A stretch of 64,000 bases of DNA from positions 5,801,001 through 5,865,000 of the forward strand of contig NZ_CP076457.1 in assembly GCF_018866325.1 (NCBI RefSeq), read 5' to 3'. Shown here piece by piece: positions 23,979 to 32,900 of this stretch. Position 1 is the stretch's first letter; every line of letters starts with the position of its first letter. Made by a program: the position numbers and the translations under genes. The notes beneath the pieces are model-generated. The model had not been told where the DNA came from and did not search any database. It was given only the letters and a program-made list of their open reading frames with translations. This DNA comes from Streptomyces sp. YPW6. Lineage in GTDB: Bacteria; Actinomycetota; Actinomycetes; Streptomycetales; Streptomycetaceae.

Positions 23979-24853
23979 CCACCGCGACCGACACCACCGC
24001 CCGGCACGCCGTGCGCAAGGTCCGCCTCCGCGGCGAGCGCTCCCCGCTCGCCTCCGTGGGCCTCCACCTCACCCTGATCACCGCCTCGGTGATCGCGGTC
24101 TTCCCGGTGCTGTGGGTCCTGCTGACCTCGCTCAAGCCCGCCAAGTACGCGACCACGACGGACTTCTTCCGCGAGACGACGTTCGTCAACTACACGAACC
24201 TCATCCGCGACACGGAGTTCCTCAACTGGTTCGCCAACTCCGTGATCATCTCCGGACTCTCCACCGTGATCGGCGTCTTCGTCGCCGCCACCACCGGATA
24301 CGCCGTCAGCCGCTTCCGCTTCCCCGGCAAGCGCGGGCTGATGTGGACGCTGCTGATCACCCAGATGTTCCCGGTCGCCGTCCTCATCGTGCCGATCTAC
24401 AACATCATGTCGACCCTCGGACTGCTCAACCAGCCCGCCGGTCTCGTCATCACCTACCTCACCATCTCGGTGCCGTTCTGCGCCTGGATGATGAAGGGCT
24501 TCTTCGACACCATCCCGCGCGAGATCGACGAGTCGGGCGAGGTCGACGGCCTCACCCCGTTCGGCACCTTCTGGCGGCTCATCCTGCCGCTGGCCAAGCC
24601 GGGCCTCGCCGTCACCGCGTTCTACTCCTTCATCACCGCCTGGGGCGAAGTCGCCTACGCCTCCGCCTTCCTGGTCGGCGACGAGAACCTCACCCTGGCC
24701 GGCGGGCTCCAGAAGTTCGTCAACCAGTACGGAGCCCAGTGGGGCCCGATGACCGCGGCCTCCGTCCTCATCGCCATCCCGGCCGCCCTGGTGTTCCTCT
24801 TCGCCCAGAAGCACCTGGTCACCGGCATGTCCGCCGGAGCCGTCAAGGGCTGA
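23975..24853 (+). CDS. malG: Maltose ABC permease MalG
   Basis: The protein is 292 aa, with six helices and the EAA loop EIDESGEVDGLTPFGTFWRL. It is the second half of the MalFG channel. The GTG start overlaps the malF stop by 4 nt, which decides the start. A GC hairpin in the 110-nt gap before aglA may lower downstream expression. Confidence 0.95.
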   Translation: MTTATDTTARHAVRKVRLRGERSPLASVGLHLTLITASVIAVFPVLWVLLTSLKPAKYATTTDFFRETTFVNYTNLIRDTEFLNWFANSVIISGLSTVIGVFVAATTGYAVSRFRFPGKRGLMWTLLITQMFPVAVLIVPIYNIMSTLGLLNQPAGLVITYLTISVPFCAWMMKGFFDTIPREIDESGEVDGLTPFGTFWRLILPLAKPGLAVTAFYSFITAWGEVAYASAFLVGDENLTLAGGLQKFVNQYGAQWGPMTAASVLIAIPAALVFLFAQKHLVTGMSAGAVKG

Positions 24854-24899
24854 CGCCACCAGGACGCCCGCACCCGCACGCACCACCGCACCCGTCACG

Positions 24900-24936
24900 G
24901 CGGCGCCGGACACCCTGACCCGGTCACCGGCGCCGC
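24900..24936 (+). terminator. Internal hairpin between malG and aglA
   Basis: Perfect 10-bp arms GCGGCGCCGG and CCGGCGCCGC surround a 17-nt loop. There is no T-run. It may be a partial terminator or an RNA-processing stem that sets different levels for the transport and glucosidase genes. Confidence 0.5.
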
Positions 24937-24963
24937 TCCCCACCCAGACACCCCAGGGACGAC

Positions 24964-26640
24964 ATGACCCAGCACCTCGCTGCCCCCTCCACCGGCACGT
25001 CCGACGACGCCCCGGGCCACCGCACCGGCTGGTGGCAGGACGCGGTGATCTACCAGGTCTATCCGCGGAGCTTCGCCGACGGCAACGGCGACGGCATGGG
25101 CGACCTGCCCGGCGTCACCGCCCGCCTGCCCCACCTCAGGGACCTGGGCGTCGACGCGGTGTGGCTCTCCCCCTTCTACGCCTCCCCGCAGGCCGACGCG
25201 GGCTACGACGTCTCCGACTACCGGGCCATCGACCCCATGTTCGGGAACCTGCTGGACGCCGACGCGCTGATCCGCGAGGCGCACGGCCTGGGCCTGCGCG
25301 TCATCGTCGACCTGGTCCCCAACCACTCCTCCGACCAGCACGAGTGGTTCAAGCGCGCCCTCGCCGAGGGCCCCGGCTCCGCCCTGCGCGAGCGCTACCA
25401 CTTCCGCCCCGGAAAGGGCGCCGACGGCGAACTCCCGCCCAACGACTGGGAGTCCATCTTCGGCGGCCCCGCCTGGACCCGCACGGTGAACCCGGACGGC
25501 ACCCCCGGCGACTGGTACCTCCACCTCTTCGCCCCCGAGCAGCCCGACTTCAACTGGGAACACCCGGCCGTCGCCGACGAGTTCCGCTCCATCCTGCGCT
25601 TCTGGCTCGACATGGGCGTCGACGGCTTCCGCGTCGACGTCGCCCACGGCCTGGTCAAGGCCGAGGGCCTGCCCGACCTCGGCACCCACGAGCAGCTCAA
25701 GCTGCTCGGCAACGACGTCATGCCGTTCTTCGACCAGGACGGCGTGCACGCGATCTACCGCAGCTGGCGGACCATCCTCGACGAGTACCCCGGCGAGAGG
25801 ATCGCCGTGGCCGAGGCGTGGACACCGACCGTCGAGCGCACCGCCAACTACGTGCGCCCCGACGAGATGCACCAGGCGTTCAACTTCCAGTACCTCGCCA
25901 CCGCCTGGGACGCCATCGAGCTCCGCAAGGTCATCGACTCCTCGCTCGACGCCATGCGCCCCGTCGGCGCCCCCACCACCTGGGTGCTCTCCAACCACGA
26001 CGTGACCCGGCACGCCACCCGGTACGCCAACCCGGCCGGCCTCGGCACCCAGATCCGCACCCCCGGCGACCGCGAGCTGGGCCTGCGCCGCGCCCGCGCC
26101 GCCTCCCTGCTGATGCTCGCCCTCCCCGGCTCCGCCTACGTCTACCAGGGCGAGGAGCTCGGCCTGCCCGACGTCACCGACCTGCCCGACGAGGCCCGCC
26201 AGGACCCCTCGTTCTTCCGCGCCGAGGGCCAGGACGGCTTCCGCGACGGCTGCCGCGTCCCGATCCCCTGGACCCGCGAAGGGACCAGTCACGGCTTCGG
26301 CGACGGCGGCAGCTGGCTCCCGCAGCCCGCCGGCTGGGGCGAGCTGTCCGTCGAGGCGCAGACCGGCGTGGAGGGCTCCACCCTGGAGCTGTACCGGGCC
26401 GCCATCGCCGCCCGCCGGGAGCACCCGGGCCTCGGCGCGGGCACGGACGTCGAATGGCTGGACGGCCCCGAGGGCGTCCTCGTCTTCGCCCGCCCCGGCT
26501 TCGTCTGCACCGTCAACACCACCGGCGCCCCCGTCCGGATCGCCGCCCGCGGCCGGGTGCTGCTCGCCAGCTCCCCGGTCACCGTGGACGGCGCCGAGAC
26601 CGAGCTGCCCGCCGACACCACGGTGTGGTGGACGGTGTGA
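24964..26640 (+). CDS. aglA: Alpha-glucosidase, GH13
   Basis: This 558-aa cytosolic enzyme has no signal peptide. GH13 motifs are in order: AVIYQVYPRSF at the start of the barrel, VDLVPNHSS, DGFRVDVAHG (nucleophile Asp), VAEAW (acid Glu) and LSNHDVTRH (transition-state Asp). It cuts imported maltose or malto-oligosaccharides to glucose. It is part of the malEFG unit and its TGA overlaps the GTG of a second lacI gene. The ATG follows AGGGACG. Oligo-1,6-glucosidase activity cannot be excluded. Confidence 0.93.
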   Translation: MTQHLAAPSTGTSDDAPGHRTGWWQDAVIYQVYPRSFADGNGDGMGDLPGVTARLPHLRDLGVDAVWLSPFYASPQADAGYDVSDYRAIDPMFGNLLDADALIREAHGLGLRVIVDLVPNHSSDQHEWFKRALAEGPGSALRERYHFRPGKGADGELPPNDWESIFGGPAWTRTVNPDGTPGDWYLHLFAPEQPDFNWEHPAVADEFRSILRFWLDMGVDGFRVDVAHGLVKAEGLPDLGTHEQLKLLGNDVMPFFDQDGVHAIYRSWRTILDEYPGERIAVAEAWTPTVERTANYVRPDEMHQAFNFQYLATAWDAIELRKVIDSSLDAMRPVGAPTTWVLSNHDVTRHATRYANPAGLGTQIRTPGDRELGLRRARAASLLMLALPGSAYVYQGEELGLPDVTDLPDEARQDPSFFRAEGQDGFRDGCRVPIPWTREGTSHGFGDGGSWLPQPAGWGELSVEAQTGVEGSTLELYRAAIAARREHPGLGAGTDVEWLDGPEGVLVFARPGFVCTVNTTGAPVRIAARGRVLLASSPVTVDGAETELPADTTVWWTV

Positions 26641-27680
26641 CACTCCCCGCGCCCAGGACCACCGCCGCGCCCCGCCTCTCCGACATCGCCGGACAGGCGG
26701 CGGTCAGCGAGGCGACGGTCAGCCGGGTCCTGAACGGGAAGCAGGGTGTCGCCGACTCCACGCGTCAGCGGGTCCTCGCGGCGCTCGACATCCTGGGGTA
26801 CGAGCGCCCCGTACGGCTGCGGCAGCGCAGCGCCGGACTGATCGGGCTGGTGACGCCCGAACTCACCAACCCGATCTTCCCGGCGTTCGCGCAGTCCGTC
26901 GAGCAGGTGCTGGCCGGGCACGGCTACACCCCCGTGCTCTGCACCCAGCTTCCGGGCGGGGCCACCGAGGACGAGCTCGTCGAGCAGCTCGTCGAGCGCG
27001 GCGTCGGCGGCATCGTCTTCCTGTCCGGGCTGCACGCGGACACCTCCGCGGACCCGGGGCGGTACGCCGCGCTCACCGAGCGCGGCGTACCGTTCGTCCT
27101 GATCAACGGCTACAACGAGCGGATCAGCGCCCCGTTCGTCTCGCCCGATGACCACGCTGCCGTGACGATGGCCCTCCAGCACCTCGCCGACCTCGGCCAC
27201 CGCCGGATCGGCCTGGCCATCGGCCCGCAGCGCTACGTCCCCTCCCGCCGCAAGCGGGACGGGTTCGTGGCGGCGGCCGCCTCGGTGCTCGGCATGGACC
27301 GCTCCGAGGCCGAAACGCTCGTCTGCTCCACCCTGTTCAGCGTCGAGGGCGGCCAGGTGGCGGCGGGCGCCCTGCTGGACGCGGGGTGCACCGGCATCGT
27401 CTGCGGCAGCGACCTGATGGCGCTGGGCGTGGTCCGCGCCGCCCGGGGGAGGGGGCTCGACGTGCCGCGTGACGTCTCCGTCGTGGGGTTCGACGACTCC
27501 CAGCTCATCGCGTTCACCGACCCGCCGCTGACCACCGTGCGCCAGCCCGTGCAGGCGATGGCGGCGGCCGCGGTGGGGGCGCTCCTGGAGGAGATCGGGG
27601 GGAGCCCGGTGCAGCGCACGGAGTACGTCTTCCAGCCGGAGCTGGTGGTACGGGGCTCGACGGCGGCGGTGCGGGTGTAG
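26637..27680 (+). CDS. Second LacI-family regulator, MalR paralogue
   Basis: At 347 aa it has the same length as MalR and is similar throughout: LSDIAGQAAVSEATVSRVLNGK, then GLVTPELTNPIFPAFAQ and the shared C-terminus ELVVRGSTAA. The GTG start overlaps the aglA stop as GTGA, so its synthesis is coupled to aglA and so to induction of the operon. Because the recognition helix equals that of MalR, it could bind the same operators as feedback repressor or form mixed dimers; this is inference. A long terminator-like stem follows. Confidence 0.92.
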   Translation: MTLPAPRTTAAPRLSDIAGQAAVSEATVSRVLNGKQGVADSTRQRVLAALDILGYERPVRLRQRSAGLIGLVTPELTNPIFPAFAQSVEQVLAGHGYTPVLCTQLPGGATEDELVEQLVERGVGGIVFLSGLHADTSADPGRYAALTERGVPFVLINGYNERISAPFVSPDDHAAVTMALQHLADLGHRRIGLAIGPQRYVPSRRKRDGFVAAAASVLGMDRSEAETLVCSTLFSVEGGQVAAGALLDAGCTGIVCGSDLMALGVVRAARGRGLDVPRDVSVVGFDDSQLIAFTDPPLTTVRQPVQAMAAAAVGALLEEIGGSPVQRTEYVFQPELVVRGSTAAVRV

Positions 27681-27702
27681 GACCGGCCGGACACACGTAC
27701 AG

Positions 27703-27767
27703 GAGAGGCACCGGGAGTCGGCCCAGGGAGGGCCGGCGGGGAGTTTCAGCGACTCCGGGTGCCTCTC
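27703..27767 (+). terminator. Terminator of the maltose operon
   Basis: Outer arms GAGAGGCACC/GGTGCCTCTC and inner arms GGAGTCG/CGACTCC are perfect, around a 29-nt GC-rich loop region. It ends in CTTGCC. Confidence 0.75.
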
Positions 27768-27880
27768 TTGCCGTGACCGGCCCGGCCGGCCGGGCGCGTG
27801 GGGTCCGGAGCCGTGAGAGGCGGCCGGAACCCTCGGCCGACCGGACCGGAGTCGGATGCAACGTAACAGGCCCGCAATAT

Positions 27881-27900
27881 CTTGCGAAAGACCTTGCAGG
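27881..27900. promoter_or_regulatory. MalR-type operator 1 before the alpha-amylase gene
   Basis: Two direct CTTGC half-sites lie 12 nt apart. It contains CGAAAGACCTTGC, the exact reverse complement of the 13-mer at the malE operator. Confidence 0.7.
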
Positions 27901-27987
27901 AAGAAAACCGCTTCGTTTCGTGGATGTGAGCGGCGTGTGTCCAAAGGGTTGACCGGCAGGGGGAGGGCTCGTACGGTCTGCTCCGCG

Positions 27988-28018
27988 GCAAGGTTTGCAT
28001 TCTTGCAGCAAGAACCTT
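27988..28018. promoter_or_regulatory. MalR-type operator 2 before the alpha-amylase gene
   Basis: It holds overlapping dyads: GCAAG...CTTGC, then CTTGC-A-GCAAG (a perfect 11-bp palindrome at 28002-28012), inside outer arms AAGGTT/AACCTT. It lies about 80 nt before the gene. The rest of this 418-nt gap shows no other feature beyond the operon terminator and operator 1. Confidence 0.75.
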
Positions 28019-28098
28019 CATGAGCCTTGAGGGCATGGCGCGTTGCCGACTGAGGCTGCACCGTCACCCGCGTTTCCCCCACCCGCAGGAGGAAAGAC

Positions 28099-29832
28099 AT
28101 GGCACGCAGACCACTGTCCGCCACGCTCGCCCTCGTGGCCGGCGCCGCCGCCCTCGTCGTCCCCACCGGATTCGGCGCCGCGTCCCCCGCGCAGGCCGCC
28201 GCTCCGGGCGACAAGGACGTCACCGCCGTGATGTTCGAGTGGAAGTTCGCCTCCATAGCCAAGGCCTGCACGGACACCCTCGGTCCGGCGGGCTACGGCT
28301 ACGTCCAGGTCTCGCCGCCCCAGGAGCACATCCAGGGCGGCCAGTGGTGGACCTCCTACCAGCCCGTCAGCTACCGGATCGCCGGCCGGCTCGGCGACCG
28401 GGCCGCCTTCTCCGCCATGGTCGGCACGTGTCACTCGGCGGGCGTGAAGGTCGTCGCGGACGCCGTCATCAACCACATGTCGGCGGGCAGCGGCACCGGC
28501 ACCGGCGGCTCCGCGTACACCAAGTACGACTACCCGGGCATCTACTCCGGCAACGACATGAACGACTGCCGGTCCGAGATCTCCAACTACAACGACCGCG
28601 GCAACGTCCAGAACTGCGAACTGGTCGGCCTCGCCGACCTGGACACCGGCGAGGACTACGTACGCGGCAGGATCGCCGGGTACCTCAACGACCTGCTCTC
28701 GCTCGGCGTGGACGGTTTCCGCATCGACGCCGCGAAGCACATGCCCGCCGCCGACCTGGCCGACATCAAGTCCCGGCTGACCGACCCGGGCGTCTACTGG
28801 AAGCAGGAGGCGATTTACGGCGCGGGCGAAGCCGTCTCGCCCTCCGAGTACCTCGGCAACGGGGACGTCCAGGAGTTCCGTTACGGGCGGAGCCTCAAGC
28901 AGGTCTTCCTCAACGAGAACCTCGCCCACCTGAAGAACTTCGGCGAGGACTGGGGCTTCATGCCGTCCGGCAAGTCCGGTGTCTTCGTCGACAACCACGA
29001 CACCGAGCGCGGCGGCGACACCCTCAACTACAAGGCCGGCTCCGCCTACACGCTCGCCAACGTCTTCATGCTGGCCTACCCCTACGGCTCCCCGGACGTC
29101 CACTCCGGCTACGAGTTCACCGACCACGACGCCGGCCCGCCCGGCGGCGGCCAGGTCAACGCCTGCTACAGCGACGGCTGGAAGTGCCAGCACGCCTGGC
29201 GCGAGATCTCCTCCATGGTCGGCTTCCGCAACGCGGCCCGCGGCCAGGGCGTCACCGACTGGTGGGACAACGGCGGCGACCGGATCGCCTTCGGCCGGGG
29301 CAGCAAGGCGTACGTCGCCATCAACCACGAGGGCTCCGCGCTGAACCGGACCTTCCAGACCTCGCTGCCCGCCGGTGACTACTGCGACGTCCAGTCCGGC
29401 AACGGCGTCACCGTCGACGGCTCGGGGCGGTTCACCGCCACCGTCCCGGCCGGCACCGCCGTCGCCCTGCACGTGAACGCCCGGACCTGCTCCGGGGGCG
29501 GCGGAACGAACCCCGACCCGGACCCCGGCAACGGCTCGTCCGGCGCCTCCTTCGGCGTCAACGCCACCACCCAGTTCGGCCAGAACATCCACGTCACCGG
29601 CGACCAGGCGGCCCTCGGCCACTGGAACCCGGCGAACGCCCCCAAGCTCGACCCGGCCACGTACCCCGTCTGGAAGCTGGACGTGGCCCTGCCCGCCGGG
29701 ACCACGTTCGCCTACAAGTACGTCCGCAAGGACGCGGCGGGCAACGTCACCTGGGAGAGCGGCGCCAACCGCACCGCCACCGTCCCGGCCTCCGGGAAGG
29801 TCACGCTGACCGCCGACGTCTGGCGCGGCTGA
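28099..29832 (+). CDS. Secreted alpha-amylase, GH13 with CBM20
   Basis: This 577-aa exoenzyme has a signal peptide (about 1-33, ending AQA). The catalytic GH13 barrel (about 40-400) shows VADAVINHM, DGFRIDAAKH (nucleophile at about Asp210), a Glu near 238 and VDNHDTE (Asp near 301). A Gly/Asp/Pro linker leads to a C-terminal starch-binding CBM20 (about 480-577, with ALGHWNPANAPKLDP and YKYVRKD). It makes malto-oligosaccharides outside the cell. GGAGGAAAG precedes the ATG. Two LacI-type operators upstream tie it to the maltose regulators. A 15-bp terminator follows. Confidence 0.95.
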   Translation: MARRPLSATLALVAGAAALVVPTGFGAASPAQAAAPGDKDVTAVMFEWKFASIAKACTDTLGPAGYGYVQVSPPQEHIQGGQWWTSYQPVSYRIAGRLGDRAAFSAMVGTCHSAGVKVVADAVINHMSAGSGTGTGGSAYTKYDYPGIYSGNDMNDCRSEISNYNDRGNVQNCELVGLADLDTGEDYVRGRIAGYLNDLLSLGVDGFRIDAAKHMPAADLADIKSRLTDPGVYWKQEAIYGAGEAVSPSEYLGNGDVQEFRYGRSLKQVFLNENLAHLKNFGEDWGFMPSGKSGVFVDNHDTERGGDTLNYKAGSAYTLANVFMLAYPYGSPDVHSGYEFTDHDAGPPGGGQVNACYSDGWKCQHAWREISSMVGFRNAARGQGVTDWWDNGGDRIAFGRGSKAYVAINHEGSALNRTFQTSLPAGDYCDVQSGNGVTVDGSGRFTATVPAGTAVALHVNARTCSGGGGTNPDPDPGNGSSGASFGVNATTQFGQNIHVTGDQAALGHWNPANAPKLDPATYPVWKLDVALPAGTTFAYKYVRKDAAGNVTWESGANRTATVPASGKVTLTADVWRG

Positions 29833-29847
29833 CCCCTGCACCCCGCT

Positions 29848-29880
29848 CCGCGGGCCGGTGGCACCGCCACCGGCCCGCGG
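29848..29880 (+). terminator. Terminator after the alpha-amylase gene
   Basis: A perfect 15-bp GC stem with a 3-nt loop (29848-29862 with 29866-29880) lies before the amylopullulanase gene, so the latter may need its own promoter or readthrough. Confidence 0.85.
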
Positions 29881-29915
29881 CCCACCCTCCTGACCCCAGC
29901 CGAGGAGCACCCTCC

Positions 29916-32900
29916 GTGTCCCGAACCACCCTGAGACGGGGGGCGGTGGCCGCCCTGTGCGCGGCGCTGCTGCCCGTCGTCCCGGCGGCCACCGCCGTCG
30001 CGTCACCCCGGCCGCCGTCCCCGCCCTCGGACGCGAGACTCGCCCGTGAGGCGGCCCGGCACGACCTGACCCGCGAGCAGTTCTACTTCGTCCTGCCCGA
30101 CCGCTTCGCCAACGGCGACACCTCCAACGACCGCGGCGGGCTGACCGGTTCACGCCTCGACCACGGCTACGACCCCGCCGACAAGGGGTTCTACCAGGGC
30201 GGCGACCTCCAGGGCCTCACGCAGAAGCTGGACTACATCAAGGGACTCGGCACCACCGCCATCTGGATGGCGCCGATCTTCAAGAACCGGCCCGTCCAGG
30301 GCACCGGCAAGGACGCGTCGGCGGGCTACCACGGCTACTGGATCACCGACTTCACCCAGGTCGACCCGCACTTCGGCACCAACGCCGATCTGGAGAAGCT
30401 GATCGACAAGGCCCACGCCAAGGGCATGAAGGTCTTCTTCGACGTCATCACGAACCACACCGCCGACACCGTCGACTACGCGGAGAAGGCCTACGGCTAC
30501 AAGCCCAAGGGCGCCTTCCCCTACCTCGACCGGGACGGCCGCCCCTTCGACGACCGCGAGGGCGTGCGCAAGGTCGACCGGGACTCCTTCCCGTACACCC
30601 CCGTGCAGGCCCCCGGCACGGTCCGGAAGGTGCCGTCCTGGCTCAACGACCCCACCATGTACCACAACCGGGGCGACTCGACATGGGCCGGCGAGTCCAA
30701 CGAGTACGGCGACTTCTCCGGGCTCGACGACCTGTGGACCGAGCGTCCCGAGGTCGTGAAGGGCATGGAGAAGATCTACGAGAAGTGGGTCCGCGACTTC
30801 GACATCGACGGCTTCCGCATCGACACCGTCAAACACGTCGACCTGGACTTCTGGACCCAGTGGGCCACCGCGCTCGACACCTACGCGGCCAAGCGCGGCC
30901 GGGACGACTTCTTCATGTTCGGCGAGGTCTACTCCGCCGACACCGAGGTCACCTCCCCGTACGTCACCCGGGGCCGCCTGGACTCCACGCTGGACTTCCC
31001 CTTCCAGGACGCCGCCCGGCAGTTCGCCTCCCAGGGTGCTCCCGCCGACAGGCTCGCCTCGGTGTACGGCGACGACTACCGTTACACCACCGACCGGGCC
31101 AACGCCTACGAGCAGGTCACCTTCCTCGGCAACCACGACATGGGCCGCATCGGGACCTTCCTCCGGCAGGACAACCCGGACGCCGACGACGCCGAGCTGC
31201 TGAAGCGGGCCCGCCTCGCCAACGAGCTGATGTTCCTCGGCCGCGGCAACCCGGTGGTCTACTACGGCGACGAGCAGGGCTTCACCGGAGCGGGCGGCGA
31301 CAAGGACGCCCGCCAGACCCTCTTCGCCTCGCGGACCGCCGACTACCTCGACGACGACCAGCTCGGCACCGACCGGACCCACGCCTCGGACGCGTACGAC
31401 ACGAACCACCCCCTCTACCGCTCCATCGCCGCGCTCTCGAAGCTCACGAAGAAGCACCCGGCGCTGCGCGACGGCACCCAGATCGAGCGGCTCGCGGACG
31501 GCTCCGTGTACGCCACCTCGCGTATCGCGACCGAGCGGCCCCACGAGTACCTCGTCGCCTCCAACAACGGCACGAGCCCCAGGGAGGTCCACCTCACCAC
31601 CGAGTCCGCCGGCATGGACTTCCGTACCCTGTACGGCGGTTCCGGTACGGTCCGCAGCGGCGAGGACAAGAAGGTCACCGTCACCGTGCCCGCGCTGTCC
31701 AGCCTCGTGCTGAAGGCGGCCCGGACCGTCGGCGCCCCCGCCGCCAGGCCCGCCCTCTCGCTGAAGGCCCCGGACGCCGGCGCCACCGGCACCGTCGAGA
31801 TCGCCGCCGACGTGGACGGCGGACAGCTCAACCGTGTCGTCTTCGCCGCCCAGACGGGCAACGGGAAGTGGCAGACGCTCGGTACCGCCGACCACGCCCC
31901 GTACAAAGTCACCCAGTACCTCGACGCGACGGTGAAGGCGGGCACCCCGCTGCGCTACAAGGCCGTCGTCGTCGACCGCATCGGCCGCACCGCCGGCGCC
32001 CTCGCCTCCACCACCGCGGGCCAGGCCCCGCCGCCCTCCGCGCCCGTCGCCGTCGAGCGCGACCAGGCCGTCGTCCACTACCGGCGCCCCGACGGCGACT
32101 ACGACGGCTGGCAGCTCAAGTCCGGTGACAGGCAAGCCGAGTTCATCGGGCGGGACGCCTACGGCGCGTTCGCCTGGATCGACCTGGAGAAGGGCGCCGA
32201 CTCCGTCCCGTACACCGTCGAGAAGAACGGCACCGCCGACGGACCGCAGCGGACGATCGACCTCGGCGTGACCGGACAGGTCTGGATCGAGCAGGGCGAG
32301 GACGGACAGACGGTCGAAGCCCCCGAGGCCCCGCCGCAGGACACCACCAGGGCCGTCCTCAACTACCACCGCCCCGACGGGGACTACGACGGCTGGGGAC
32401 TGCACACCTGGACCGGCGCCCAGGACCCCACCGACTGGTCCAAGCCCCTGGCGCCGGTGAAGAAGGACGCCTACGGGGTCACTTTCGAGGTCCCGCTCGT
32501 CGACGGGGCCACCAGCCTCAGCTACATCCTCCACAAGGGCGACGAGAAGGACCTGCCCAGCGACCAGTCCCTCGACCTCGCCACCTACGGCCACGAGGTC
32601 TGGATGCTGGCGGGCAAGCCCGGCTACCTCCTCCCGCAGACCGGCGGCGGCGCGGCCCCCGACCTGTCCAGGGCCGAGGCGCAGTGGATCGACGCGAACA
32701 CCGTCGTCTGGAAGGTGAAGGCCACCGACGCCACCAGCCAGCAGCTCGTGTACGCGAAGAAGGGCGGCATCTCCGTCGTCGACGGGGCGCTCTCCGACGA
32801 GGGGCAGTGGCTGCGGCTCCAGCAGGGTGAGCTGAGCGACGCCCAGAAGGCGAAGTTCCCCCACCTGAAGGACTATCCGGCGTTCACCGTCGACCCGCGC

